Source: Nitrosotalea sp. (GTDB lineage: Archaea; Thermoproteota; Nitrososphaeria; Nitrososphaerales; Nitrosopumilaceae). Taken from it: 8,893 bases of DNA. Shown piece after piece: positions 1 to 6,163 of the stretch. The notes beneath the pieces were generated by a model that saw nothing but the letters and a program-made list of their open reading frames with translations, was not told the origin of the DNA and ran no database searches. Positions within the stretch are counted from its first letter, which is position 1; every line of letters starts with the position of its first letter. A program made the translations under genes and the position numbers. Where the stretch lies: positions 1-8,893 of the forward strand of contig JARLFW010000049.1 of NCBI GenBank assembly GCA_031296345.1, in the 5' to 3' direction.

Positions 1-1
1 A

Positions 2-970
2 AGAACTGTTTGTCTTTCTCATAAAGAAGATGCTGATGGAATAGGTGCTGCATCATTAATTCGTAAAGCATTTGGTGGCGAGACAAAGCTTGTTGATTAT
101 CCTGGACTGATGAATGAACTTGAATCTCTAAAAAATGATGAAAAATTAAAGAACTTGTATATTTGTGACCTTGGACTAAGCAAATCAAATCAGGATCAAT
201 TCATAGACTTGCTCAAGGCATTACGAAAGAAAAAGGTGGCAATTACATACATTGATCATCATGACATCGAAGAGCCAATCAAAAAGAAGATCAAGGCAAT
301 GAAGGTAAAACTAATTCATACCATTAACGAATGTACCACAGTTCAAGTGTATAATGCATTCAAATCAAAACTTGATGATTATGGTTCATTCTTGGCAGCG
401 TGCGCTGCAGTTACAGACTATATGGAAGACAGACCTATTGGTTCTGCGCAACTACAAAGATTTGACAGGCAGTTTGTATTGCTGGAGGCAACCACTCTTA
501 CATTTACAATTACCAGTCACCAAAAAGATCCTGAATACTTGTTATACCTTGTTGATGAGCTAAGCGGTTCGAAATACCCGCATGCAATTCCAAATGTATT
601 TGAGTTTGTAAGTGTTCAAGCTGAGAGAATCTCTGGAGTTATTCAAAAAGTCAAGGACAATATGAAGAAGATGAAAAATTTATCCTACATGGAAGTCAAA
701 GACTCTGGCGCAAGCATGGCCGTAAACTTTGTTCTAGGATTATCCGGAAAAGAAGTTGGAGTAGCTTACAAGTTAAGAGAAGAACCTGGAATATACGCAG
801 TATCTGTCAGAGGCTCACGAACATGCAAGATACAACTTGGAAGAATCGTAAATCAATTAGCAACAGAACTTGGCGGTTCTGGTGGTGGACACGATAAAGC
901 ATGTGGTGCAGTAATTCCAAAAGAAAAGATTGGTCTATTTCTCAAAAAGTTTAATGCCAAACTCAAATAA
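2..970 (+). CDS. DHH/DHHA1 family phosphoesterase, 5' end cut by the window
   Basis: The frame is open from base 2 with no stop, so the ATG at 110 is internal; 322 residues are visible. The first codons already carry DHH motif I (SHKEDADG, visible residues 6-13), so probably only a few N-terminal residues are missing. Motif II is the Asp in YICDLG (residue 56), motif III is DHH at 85-87 (YIDHHDIE), and motif IV is probably the Asp in VTDY (139). The C-terminal DHHA1 domain ends with the substrate-binding GGSGGGH (291-297) followed by DKACG. All metal-binding motifs appear intact. Proteins of this superfamily (RecJ, NrnA, GdpP) are Mn-dependent phosphodiesterases acting on single-stranded nucleic acid, short oligonucleotides or cyclic dinucleotides; the substrate here cannot be told from sequence. 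It is probably cytoplasmic, with no signal or membrane segment in the visible part. The gene converges on the RidA-family gene and overlaps its end by 8 bases. Confidence 0.9.
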   Translation, partial: RTVCLSHKEDADGIGAASLIRKAFGGETKLVDYPGLMNELESLKNDEKLKNLYICDLGLSKSNQDQFIDLLKALRKKKVAITYIDHHDIEEPIKKKIKAMKVKLIHTINECTTVQVYNAFKSKLDDYGSFLAACAAVTDYMEDRPIGSAQLQRFDRQFVLLEATTLTFTITSHQKDPEYLLYLVDELSGSKYPHAIPNVFEFVSVQAERISGVIQKVKDNMKKMKNLSYMEVKDSGASMAVNFVLGLSGKEVGVAYKLREEPGIYAVSVRGSRTCKIQLGRIVNQLATELGGSGGGHDKACGAVIPKEKIGLFLKKFNAKLK

Positions 971-1418
971 TTTCTGCGATTAAATCTATTTCAACTGCAG
1001 AATTTAGCGGCAAACTTGCAACTCCTACTGCAATTCTTGTATGTTTTCCTTTTTCGCCAAAGATTTCAAAAAGAAGATCAGATGCGGCATTGATTATCTT
1101 TGGATGCTCATAAAATTCTTGAGAACTACTGACAAATCCTGAAACTCGGACTATTCTTGAAATTTTATCTAGTGTTCCAAGTTCAGATTTTAACTGGGCC
1201 AAGACATTGATTATGCAGAGCTTTGCAGCTTTTTGAGCATCTTCCACTGATATGCTTGTAGGGACTTGGCCCTTGAACTGTACCTGTCCGTCTTTCATAG
1301 GAATTTGTCCTGAAACAAATACCAAGTTACCTGTTTTTACTACTGGAATGTAAGAGCCTGCAGGTTTTGGAGGAGTTGGAAGTGTAATGTTTAATGTAGC
1401 AAGTTTTTCATCAATCAT
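963..1418 (-). CDS. RidA/YjgF/UK114 family protein (reactive imine deaminase-like)
   Basis: The product is 151 residues from the ATG at 1418. It begins MIDEKLATLNITLPTPPKP, the usual opening of the longer archaeal/bacterial YjgF-like subfamily, followed by NLVFVSGQIP (31-40) and the C-terminal signature with Arg128 (HTRIAVGVASLP) and Glu143 (SAVEIDLIAE). These correspond to the Arg and Glu of the ligand-binding cleft of E. coli RidA. RidA proteins hydrolyse reactive enamine/imine intermediates (for example 2-aminoacrylate) made by PLP enzymes, usually as trimers; activity in this subfamily is less certain. An in-frame ATG at 1457 would add 13 residues (MNILKSRHDTKHI), but they do not look like family sequence. 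A TATA-like box at 1462-1471 would place transcription start near 1440, after that upstream codon, so 1418 is preferred. The stop overlaps the convergent DHH gene at 963-970. Confidence 0.88.
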   Translation of the reverse strand: MIDEKLATLNITLPTPPKPAGSYIPVVKTGNLVFVSGQIPMKDGQVQFKGQVPTSISVEDAQKAAKLCIINVLAQLKSELGTLDKISRIVRVSGFVSSSQEFYEHPKIINAASDLLFEIFGEKGKHTRIAVGVASLPLNSAVEIDLIAEII

Positions 1419-1455
1419 GATATGTTTTGTATCATGCCTTGATTTTAATATGTTC

Positions 1456-1474
1456 ATATATTGTATAAAGTAAA
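1456..1474. promoter_or_regulatory. Shared divergent archaeal promoter region
   Basis: This AT-rich stretch lies between the RidA-family gene (minus) and the 76-residue gene (plus). It has two TATA-like elements: CATATATT around 1455-1462, about 25 bases before the plus-strand ATG at 1484, and (read on the minus strand) ACTTTATACA at 1471-1462, about 48 bases before the minus-strand ATG at 1418. The first spacing fits a leaderless plus-strand transcript; the second predicts a leader of about 20-25 bases for RidA. Assignment of each box to a gene is inference. Confidence 0.45.
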
Positions 1475-1483
1475 ATCAATCAA

Positions 1484-1714
1484 ATGGACAAGACCAAATC
1501 CCATGGAGCTGAACTTAAAAAAGAACTTGACGTGCTAATTTCTAAAATAGACGCACTAGAGGCATCTACAACTGACCGTGAGAAAAAGTCCCTAATTGGA
1601 ATACTAAAGGTGCTCACAGAAAATCAAAAACATTTTGCTGATGAATTTGAGCATTTCCGAAAAGCATTAGATTTGCTTACAATTCAGATCTTCAAAATGG
1701 ATCAGGTCAAGTAG
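1484..1714 (+). CDS. Small helical (coiled-coil-like) protein, unknown function
   Basis: This 76-residue, charged, Lys/Glu/Leu-rich protein has no cysteines, signal peptide or membrane segment, so a cytosolic location is likely. Most of the chain can be read as two amphipathic helices: about residues 9-27 (ELKKELDVLISKIDALEAS) and about 31-73, joined near TTDREKK. Leu/Ile spacing is heptad-like, which suggests a helical hairpin or an oligomeric coiled coil. I recognise no family motif. The ATG at 1484 is the natural start because a TATA-like element sits about 25 bases upstream and no Shine-Dalgarno is present. It is divergent from the RidA-family gene and shares its short promoter region. 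The even codon use and dense packing support a real gene. Confidence 0.7.
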   Translation: MDKTKSHGAELKKELDVLISKIDALEASTTDREKKSLIGILKVLTENQKHFADEFEHFRKALDLLTIQIFKMDQVK

Positions 1715-1792
1715 GCTACAACTTACCTTAATTGGTATGGCTATCTGATAACAATAAAAGATTAAATTCCACCACCCATTGTTGGGAAACAA

Positions 1793-2584
1793 TTGTCTAC
1801 TCCTAACGAGCCATCAGATGTGTCCAAACCTATTGTAAAAGACAAAAATCCTCACAATTACCGAAAGGTTGGCTATTCAATGATTGTAATTTCTGTATCT
1901 CTAGTTCTCATAGGATTACTTGTCTGGGCAATAGGTGACGATTATCATTTTTCTAGTGATATTATGGGAAATCAAGAAATTGATTCCATGACTCCGAAGC
2001 ATGGATTTAATCTGGTTTTCTATGATACACAGCAACCTGTTGGTGCAAAATTAAAGTTGTTAGATTCAGCATCTACAATTGATGATGCACAACAAAAGCA
2101 GATTCAATATGCTCAACAAAATCCAAGTCCACTTGGTAAGGTGCTGATCTTTAATGAAACACTTGCAGCAAACAAACAACTAGTCAGCGACACAATTGCC
2201 ACAATAACACAATATCAAGCAGATCTAGCTAAAGCGCAAGCTGCTAAAGCACAAGCAGCTGCATCACAACCTGTGGCTACTACAAACCAAACAACCCCCA
2301 CGACTCAGACTAAAAATACTACATCGTCCAGTGCTACACCAGTTGTATCTACTAATGCTACAAAGGCAATGATGACTAATCCACCTTCAGCTGCACTTCA
2401 AATGAATGCAACCGTTGTTACCCATGTTTCAAATGGCACAGTGTCTGGTAAACCAACTGGTGCTGCTACAGATAATCTAGGGATTAATGAAAATGTAATT
2501 ATAACTCATTCGTCTAATGCCACCACTTCTAATCATACACAGACAAAGTCTCTTTCAGAAGCAGTTGGCGTCAATAGTGGATAA
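1793..2584 (+). CDS. Single-pass membrane protein with sequon-rich outer domain
   Basis: The product is 263 residues from a TTG start at 1793. No in-frame ATG precedes the membrane segment; the first internal Met is residue 30, inside it, so TTG is the likely start. A short polar N-terminus (1-28) with positive charges (HNYRKVGY) precedes one hydrophobic helix at about 29-47, predicting an inside N-terminus and an outside C-terminal part. The outer region has a small ordered-looking segment (about 66-125), an Ala/Gln/Lys helix (about 137-158, LAKAQAAKAQAAA), and a Thr/Ser/Asn-rich tail from about 160. Eight N-x-S/T sequons are present (Asn 121, 165, 175, 188, 205, 214, 242, 247), seven of them in the tail, so heavy N-glycosylation is likely. 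A TATA-like AATAAAAG lies about 37 bases before the TTG. Function is unknown; a surface or envelope role is inferred from the architecture. Confidence 0.8.
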   Translation: MSTPNEPSDVSKPIVKDKNPHNYRKVGYSMIVISVSLVLIGLLVWAIGDDYHFSSDIMGNQEIDSMTPKHGFNLVFYDTQQPVGAKLKLLDSASTIDDAQQKQIQYAQQNPSPLGKVLIFNETLAANKQLVSDTIATITQYQADLAKAQAAKAQAAASQPVATTNQTTPTTQTKNTTSSSATPVVSTNATKAMMTNPPSAALQMNATVVTHVSNGTVSGKPTGAATDNLGINENVIITHSSNATTSNHTQTKSLSEAVGVNSG

Positions 2585-2589
2585 ACAAC

Positions 2590-2742
2590 TTAGATCAACT
2601 CATCGTCAATCTCTTCAATAGGTTCTACGAATTGTTTACAAAAGCAAGTTTTAACAAGACACTTTCCAAATTTTACAAGTGACGTACTTTCTTGAGATGG
2701 AATATGCGCATCACTTGTGTGATGGCATCTCTTACAATTCAT
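2590..2742 (-). CDS. Small cysteine-rich, zinc-ribbon-like protein (50 residues)
   Basis: This short gene runs on the minus strand from the ATG at 2742 to TAA at 2590-2592. The product starts MNCKRCHHTSDAHIP and ends in an acidic tail (PIEEIDDELI). Cysteines at 3, 6, 28, 33 and 35 (CKRC ... GKCLVKTCFC), with His 7, 8 and 13, make a credible zinc-binding set: an N-terminal CxxC knuckle paired with a second group about 20 residues later. The ordered Cys spacing and acidic tail argue against a chance frame. A TATA-like TTAAATAAAA is centred about 24 bases upstream, and a weak AAGGT lies 8 bases before the ATG. It fills the otherwise empty gap and converges on the sequon-rich membrane gene, leaving 5 bases between stops. 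Its role is unknown; nucleic-acid or protein binding through zinc is the usual guess for such proteins. Confidence 0.72.
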   Translation of the reverse strand: MNCKRCHHTSDAHIPSQESTSLVKFGKCLVKTCFCKQFVEPIEEIDDELI

Positions 2743-2760
2743 AATTCAAACCTTTTCTTG

Positions 2761-2770
2761 TTTTATTTAA
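2761..2770 (-). promoter_or_regulatory. TATA-like box for the small cysteine-rich gene
   Basis: Read on the minus strand this is TTAAATAAAA, centred about 24 bases before the ATG at 2742. That spacing fits a near-leaderless archaeal transcript. The region is generally AT-rich, so the exact box is uncertain. Confidence 0.45.
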
Positions 2771-2793
2771 TTTAATCTAGTGTAAAGTTGCGC

Positions 2794-3690
2794 TTATGGC
2801 TGGATGATTCCAGCAGTGATTAGATACTGTACTCCTTTGACAAATGTAGCATCGTCAATGTCTCCTGTTGCCCAATAGCCTGCATTATTTTTAACCCATG
2901 CTGGAATTGTGATACCTGAGTTTGCTTGACCGCTCTGTGTTGGCGGAATTGTAATGATTCCTTGTTTTATCATGTATTGTATACCTTGTGCAAATGTAGA
3001 ATCATCAATTACACCATCATGCCAGTATTTGGCGTTGTTTTTAACCCAACTTGGTATCGAAATAGCGGTATTTGTCAAGGCGACTTGAACTCCCGAAGAA
3101 TCTGAATTTATCATATTGGTATCAATCAGTTTATCTGTAAAAGATACAATCCTGTCTCTATCTCCAATTGTAATAATATCTGAAGTGTGTCTTTCAAGCA
3201 AAATTCCCGTCTGGATATCGTATTCTGTTTTGGATGTGCTGTTTTGACTAGAATGTAATGCTACAAGTGCTGTTCTCTTGAATCCATTAAAGTCCACAAC
3301 TGCTTGGATGAGGGATGTATCTGTGGTGTCATAAGTAATTGGGGATGCAAGTACTGTAAAAAATGGATTTACAACACTAGTATCTTGCTCACTTTGTGCA
3401 TAGCCTGTCTTTAGACTGAGAATCATGGTATAATTTTTAATTTCACTGTCGTTGGCTTGACTTTGTTCAATTACTCGAATATAATTCGAGTCTAACATAT
3501 CTCCAAAACTGAAGATATCAGAACTGTTGACTCTTCCCAACGTGGCAGAATATTTTAGAATATCCCCAGGATGTACACAAATGGTATTTGGCGGACATGC
3601 ACTTGGTTGTTGTGAAAATGCATATTCTGTATGTAATGTGACAAAAAATACTGCTACTGCTATGATGAGAAACTCCGTTCTAAATTTCAT
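2794..3690 (-). CDS. Secreted protein with two C-terminal WVKNNA tail repeats
   Basis: The product is 298 residues. An N-terminal signal peptide is clear: MKFR, a hydrophobic stretch (about 8-19), and a probable cleavage near AFS-QQ (26/27). The mature protein has a short Cys pair (Cys32 and Cys38, ACPPNTIC) that may form a disulfide, then an unrecognised, probably beta-rich domain (about 40-195; HPGDILKYSATL near its start, GILLERHTSDIITIGD near its end). Two copies of a tail repeat follow at 212-249 and 262-298, each with IPxWVKNNAxYW, an acidic D-D/F core, and QY(M/L)I..GII; their start Pro residues are exactly 50 apart. I know this repeat from many exported thaumarchaeal proteins, where its function is unsettled. 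No C-terminal membrane helix is present, so the repeats may hold the protein to the envelope. It is divergent from the thioredoxin-fold gene, with about 85 bases between them. Function is unknown. Confidence 0.82.
   Translation of the reverse strand: MKFRTEFLIIAVAVFFVTLHTEYAFSQQPSACPPNTICVHPGDILKYSATLGRVNSSDIFSFGDMLDSNYIRVIEQSQANDSEIKNYTMILSLKTGYAQSEQDTSVVNPFFTVLASPITYDTTDTSLIQAVVDFNGFKRTALVALHSSQNSTSKTEYDIQTGILLERHTSDIITIGDRDRIVSFTDKLIDTNMINSDSSGVQVALTNTAISIPSWVKNNAKYWHDGVIDDSTFAQGIQYMIKQGIITIPPTQSGQANSGITIPAWVKNNAGYWATGDIDDATFVKGVQYLITAGIIQP
2797..3057 (-). repeat. Tandem WVKNNA-type protein repeats, copy pair A
   Basis: Two coding repeats of about 37 residues lie at 2944-3057 and 2797-2907, separated by a Pro/Gln/Ser-rich linker. 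Both keep IP-x-WVKNNA, a Trp three residues after the Ala, two Asp before a Phe, then G-(I/V)-QY and GII. The same module occurs twice at the end of the metalloprotease gene in this window. The similarity is at protein level with many synonymous differences, so it is an old domain duplication and not a recent DNA repeat. Confidence 0.8.
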
Positions 3691-3775
3691 TACTTTATCT
3701 TAAAGTCCATATGGGATCATTATTTCTTTCTGTTAAAGAGAACAACACAAATACTGTAATTTTCTTGTATGATAC

Positions 3776-5806
3776 ATGTCACCTAATCATCTGATAACCG
3801 AAACTAGTCCGTATCTTTTACAGCATGCCCATAATCCGGTACAGTGGTATCCATGGGGAGAAGAGGCATTGAACAAGGCAAAACAAGAAAACAAACCAAT
3901 TTTTCTCAGTGTTGGGTATAGCGCATGCCATTGGTGCCATGTAATGGCCCATGAATCATTTGAAAATGAGGATATTGCCCAAGCCATGAACGAGTTTTTT
4001 GTCAATATAAAAGTGGATAGAGAAGAAAGACCTGACATTGATGACATTTATCAAAAAGTCTGTCAGCTAAATACTGGCAGTGGTGGTTGGCCTCTTAGTG
4101 TGTTTTTGACACCTGACCAAAGACCATTTTATGTTGGAACCTATTTTCCACCTCTTGACAATTACGGCAGACCTGGATTTGGAAGTGTAGTACGGCAACT
4201 TGCTCAAGCCTGGAAAGAAAAACCGGGTGATATACAACAAGCGGCAGAAAATTTTGTAAATGGCTTACAAAGAACTGAATCCGTTTCACATGAATCAAAA
4301 CTGGAAAAATCAATCTTAGATGAAGCAGCAGTCAATTTGTTATCTATTGTAGATATGACAAATGGTGGATTTGGACAAGCTCCTAAATTTCCAAATGTGT
4401 CAAACCTTTCTTTTCTGTTGCGATATTCAAAATTATCTGGAATTGCCAAATTCCAAGAATTTGTTTTCAAGACATTGACCAAGATGGCAAATGGTGGAAT
4501 GTATGACCAACTTGGTGGTGGTTTTCATAGATATTCCACTGATGCAAGATGGCTTGTTCCACACTTTGAAAAAATGCTGTACGATAACGCACTACTTCCT
4601 CCAGTTTATGCAGAAGCTTATCAGATCTCAAAAGACTCGCGATATCTTGAAGTCATTGAAGATACGCTACGATTTATCATGCGGGAGATGACATCTCCTG
4701 AAGGAGGATTTTATTCTGCATATGATGCAGATTCTGAAGGAGAAGAAGGAAAATTCTATGTATGGAAGAAAAAAGAAATACAAGAAATTTTAGGAAAAGA
4801 CTCTGATGTATTTTGTTTATACTATGACGTAACAGACGGGGGAAACTTTGAGGGACATACAATATTGTACAACAGCATGAATTTGTCCTCTATAGCATTT
4901 CATTTTGGAAAGACCGAGTCTGAGGTAAGTCAAATATTACGACAAGGCAGGGAGAAACTCCTTGCAGTAAGAACAAAGCGGGTTGCACCTGGAAGAGATG
5001 ATAAAATCATGACTAGCTGGAACTCTCTCATGATCTCTGCATTTGTCAAGGGGTATAGAGTAACTGACGAGCCTGACTTTATAGAATCTGCAGAGAATTG
5101 TATCAATTTCATTGAGGGTAAACTGACAAAAGATGGGCAGCTACTTCATACGCACAAGGATGGCCAGTCAAAGCTTATGGCATACTTGGACGATTATGCT
5201 TATTTTGCAAGTGCACTGCTTGATTTCTTTGAGACTAGGCCCTCAAAAAAATATCTTGACCTTGCAGTATATTATGCAAATTACTTGCTCGAGCATTTCT
5301 GGGACGAGACTGCTAAGAACTTTTTCTTTACTGCAGACAATCACGAAAAATTAATCATACGAACAAAGAACATCTATGATTTATCACTACCTTCTGGAAA
5401 TTCTGTAGCGGCTGCAGTAATGCTAAGACTATATCATATTACTGGGGACAAAAAATATCTTGATGTTTCCATCAAAGTGATGGGGTCACTTGCCATGATG
5501 GCTGCAGAAAATCCATTTGGTTTTGGACAATTACTAAATGCAATGTATTCATATTTGTTAAAACCACTAGAGATTACTGTGATAAATTCATCAAATTCAG
5601 ACATCAAAAATTATTTAACAAAAAAATTTATCCCCGAAGCAATTCTGATTTTGATTTCAAAAAAAGAAGAACTTGAAAATCTAAAGCAGTTACAGTTTTT
5701 TGCAGGAAAAGAATTTGATGGTAACAAAACCAAGGTCTATGTTTGCAAAGACTTTACCTGTTCTCTTCCATTAGAGACTGTATCAGATATAGAAAAACTA
5801 GTCTAG
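3776..5806 (+). CDS. Thioredoxin-fold DUF255 protein (YyaL/SPATA20 family)
   Basis: At 676 residues the product matches the usual family length (roughly 650-700). The N-terminal DsbH-like thioredoxin domain (about 1-165) opens with [21 protein letters not shown], and has the redox motif CHWC at 51-54, [10 protein letters not shown] at 80-89 and [11 protein letters not shown] at 103-113, with Pro106 as the likely cis-proline. The remainder is an (alpha/alpha)-barrel like the six-hairpin glycosidase/epimerase fold, with [11 protein letters not shown] (262-272), [11 protein letters not shown] (408-418), DDYAY (472-476) and PSGNSVAAA (539-547). A C-terminal CxxxxC (Cys657, Cys662, [10 protein letters not shown]) is also typical of the family. 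There is no signal peptide, so it is probably cytosolic. Its enzymatic role is unsettled; thiol redox chemistry joined to carbohydrate-like binding is the usual inference. The start at 3776 gives the family N-terminus directly. The gene stands alone on this strand and shares CTAG with the stop of the convergent gene. Confidence 0.93.
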   Translation: MSPNHLITETSPYLLQHAHNPVQWYPWGEEALNKAKQENKPIFLSVGYSACHWCHVMAHESFENEDIAQAMNEFFVNIKVDREERPDIDDIYQKVCQLNTGSGGWPLSVFLTPDQRPFYVGTYFPPLDNYGRPGFGSVVRQLAQAWKEKPGDIQQAAENFVNGLQRTESVSHESKLEKSILDEAAVNLLSIVDMTNGGFGQAPKFPNVSNLSFLLRYSKLSGIAKFQEFVFKTLTKMANGGMYDQLGGGFHRYSTDARWLVPHFEKMLYDNALLPPVYAEAYQISKDSRYLEVIEDTLRFIMREMTSPEGGFYSAYDADSEGEEGKFYVWKKKEIQEILGKDSDVFCLYYDVTDGGNFEGHTILYNSMNLSSIAFHFGKTESEVSQILRQGREKLLAVRTKRVAPGRDDKIMTSWNSLMISAFVKGYRVTDEPDFIESAENCINFIEGKLTKDGQLLHTHKDGQSKLMAYLDDYAYFASALLDFFETRPSKKYLDLAVYYANYLLEHFWDETAKNFFFTADNHEKLIIRTKNIYDLSLPSGNSVAAAVMLRLYHITGDKKYLDVSIKVMGSLAMMAAENPFGFGQLLNAMYSYLLKPLEITVINSSNSDIKNYLTKKFIPEAILILISKKEELENLKQLQFFAGKEFDGNKTKVYVCKDFTCSLPLETVSDIEKLV

Positions 5807-6123
5807 ATCTTTTTTATATTGATTTCTAGTCTTTGACCAACAGCTGGACTTCCCATTCGCTCATATCGCCTTTTTGGCATTGTAATTGTAATGGCTGTTT
5901 GTGCATAGCTTTTGATTGCAATGGTGGGCTGGGCTTGAAGTATTGCCTCGATAAATGGAGCAATCTGGTCTCTAAGTTCTGGGTCTAGCTTTTGATTTAT
6001 GGCATCAAGCATGAGCTGTTTTTGTGAGACGGGTTCTGTCTGCACATCTTCTACTAGTGATAGTTGGACAGTCTGACCGTTGTCTACTAGCTGCTGAATT
6101 TGATAGTGGATTAATTCTGACAT
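5803..6123 (-). CDS. Small conserved-looking protein, unknown function (106 residues)
   Basis: Starting at the ATG at 6123 the product begins [25 protein letters not shown] at 6147 would add eight residues, but it lies inside the TATA-like element at 6146-6153, which is 26-27 bases before 6123, so a leaderless ATG start is more likely. The layout reads as an N-terminal helix (about 3-17), a segment with helices around [24 protein letters not shown], and a C-terminal beta-rich part (from about Pro66) ending [12 protein letters not shown] and [11 protein letters not shown]. There are no cysteines, signal peptide or membrane helix. I do not recognise the family with confidence; the C-terminal strands are loosely like arcadin-1-type small proteins, which should be treated only as something to test. 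It follows the secreted protease gene by about 40 bases, on the same strand, and its stop overlaps the thioredoxin-fold gene stop. Confidence 0.75.
   Translation of the reverse strand: MSELIHYQIQQLVDNGQTVQLSLVEDVQTEPVSQKQLMLDAINQKLDPELRDQIAPFIEAILQAQPTIAIKSYAQTAITITMPKRRYERMGSPAVGQRLEINIKKI
5808..5820 (+). terminator. T-rich tract after the thioredoxin-fold gene
   Basis: A run of six T (5810-5815) lies four bases after the TAG stop of the plus-strand gene. Archaeal termination commonly occurs at such U-rich tracts without a hairpin. It falls inside the 3' end of the convergent minus-strand gene, so the assignment is tentative. Confidence 0.4.
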
Positions 6124-6145
6124 GGAGTATAGTTGAAAATCTTGC

Positions 6146-6153
6146 AATTTATC
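6146..6153 (-). promoter_or_regulatory. TATA-like box that decides the start of the 106-residue gene
   Basis: Read on the minus strand this is GATAAATT, centred 26-27 bases before the ATG at 6123, just after the stop of the upstream protease gene. It suggests that the gene has its own leaderless promoter besides any read-through from the cluster, and it rules against the TTG at 6147 as the start. Confidence 0.5.
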
Positions 6154-6163
6154 TCTTCACAAA

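Noticed and set aside
1715..1792. Possible small RNA or tRNA between the 76-residue gene and the sequon-rich membrane gene
   Set aside because: Only 78 bases, with no cloverleaf or stable stem seen; it looks like a promoter region with a TATA-like AATAAAAG.
3787..4047. Minus-strand open frame of 86 codons inside the thioredoxin-fold gene
   Set aside because: It lies wholly within a gene with strong family motifs (CHWC, GGWP), and its own product has no recognisable features.
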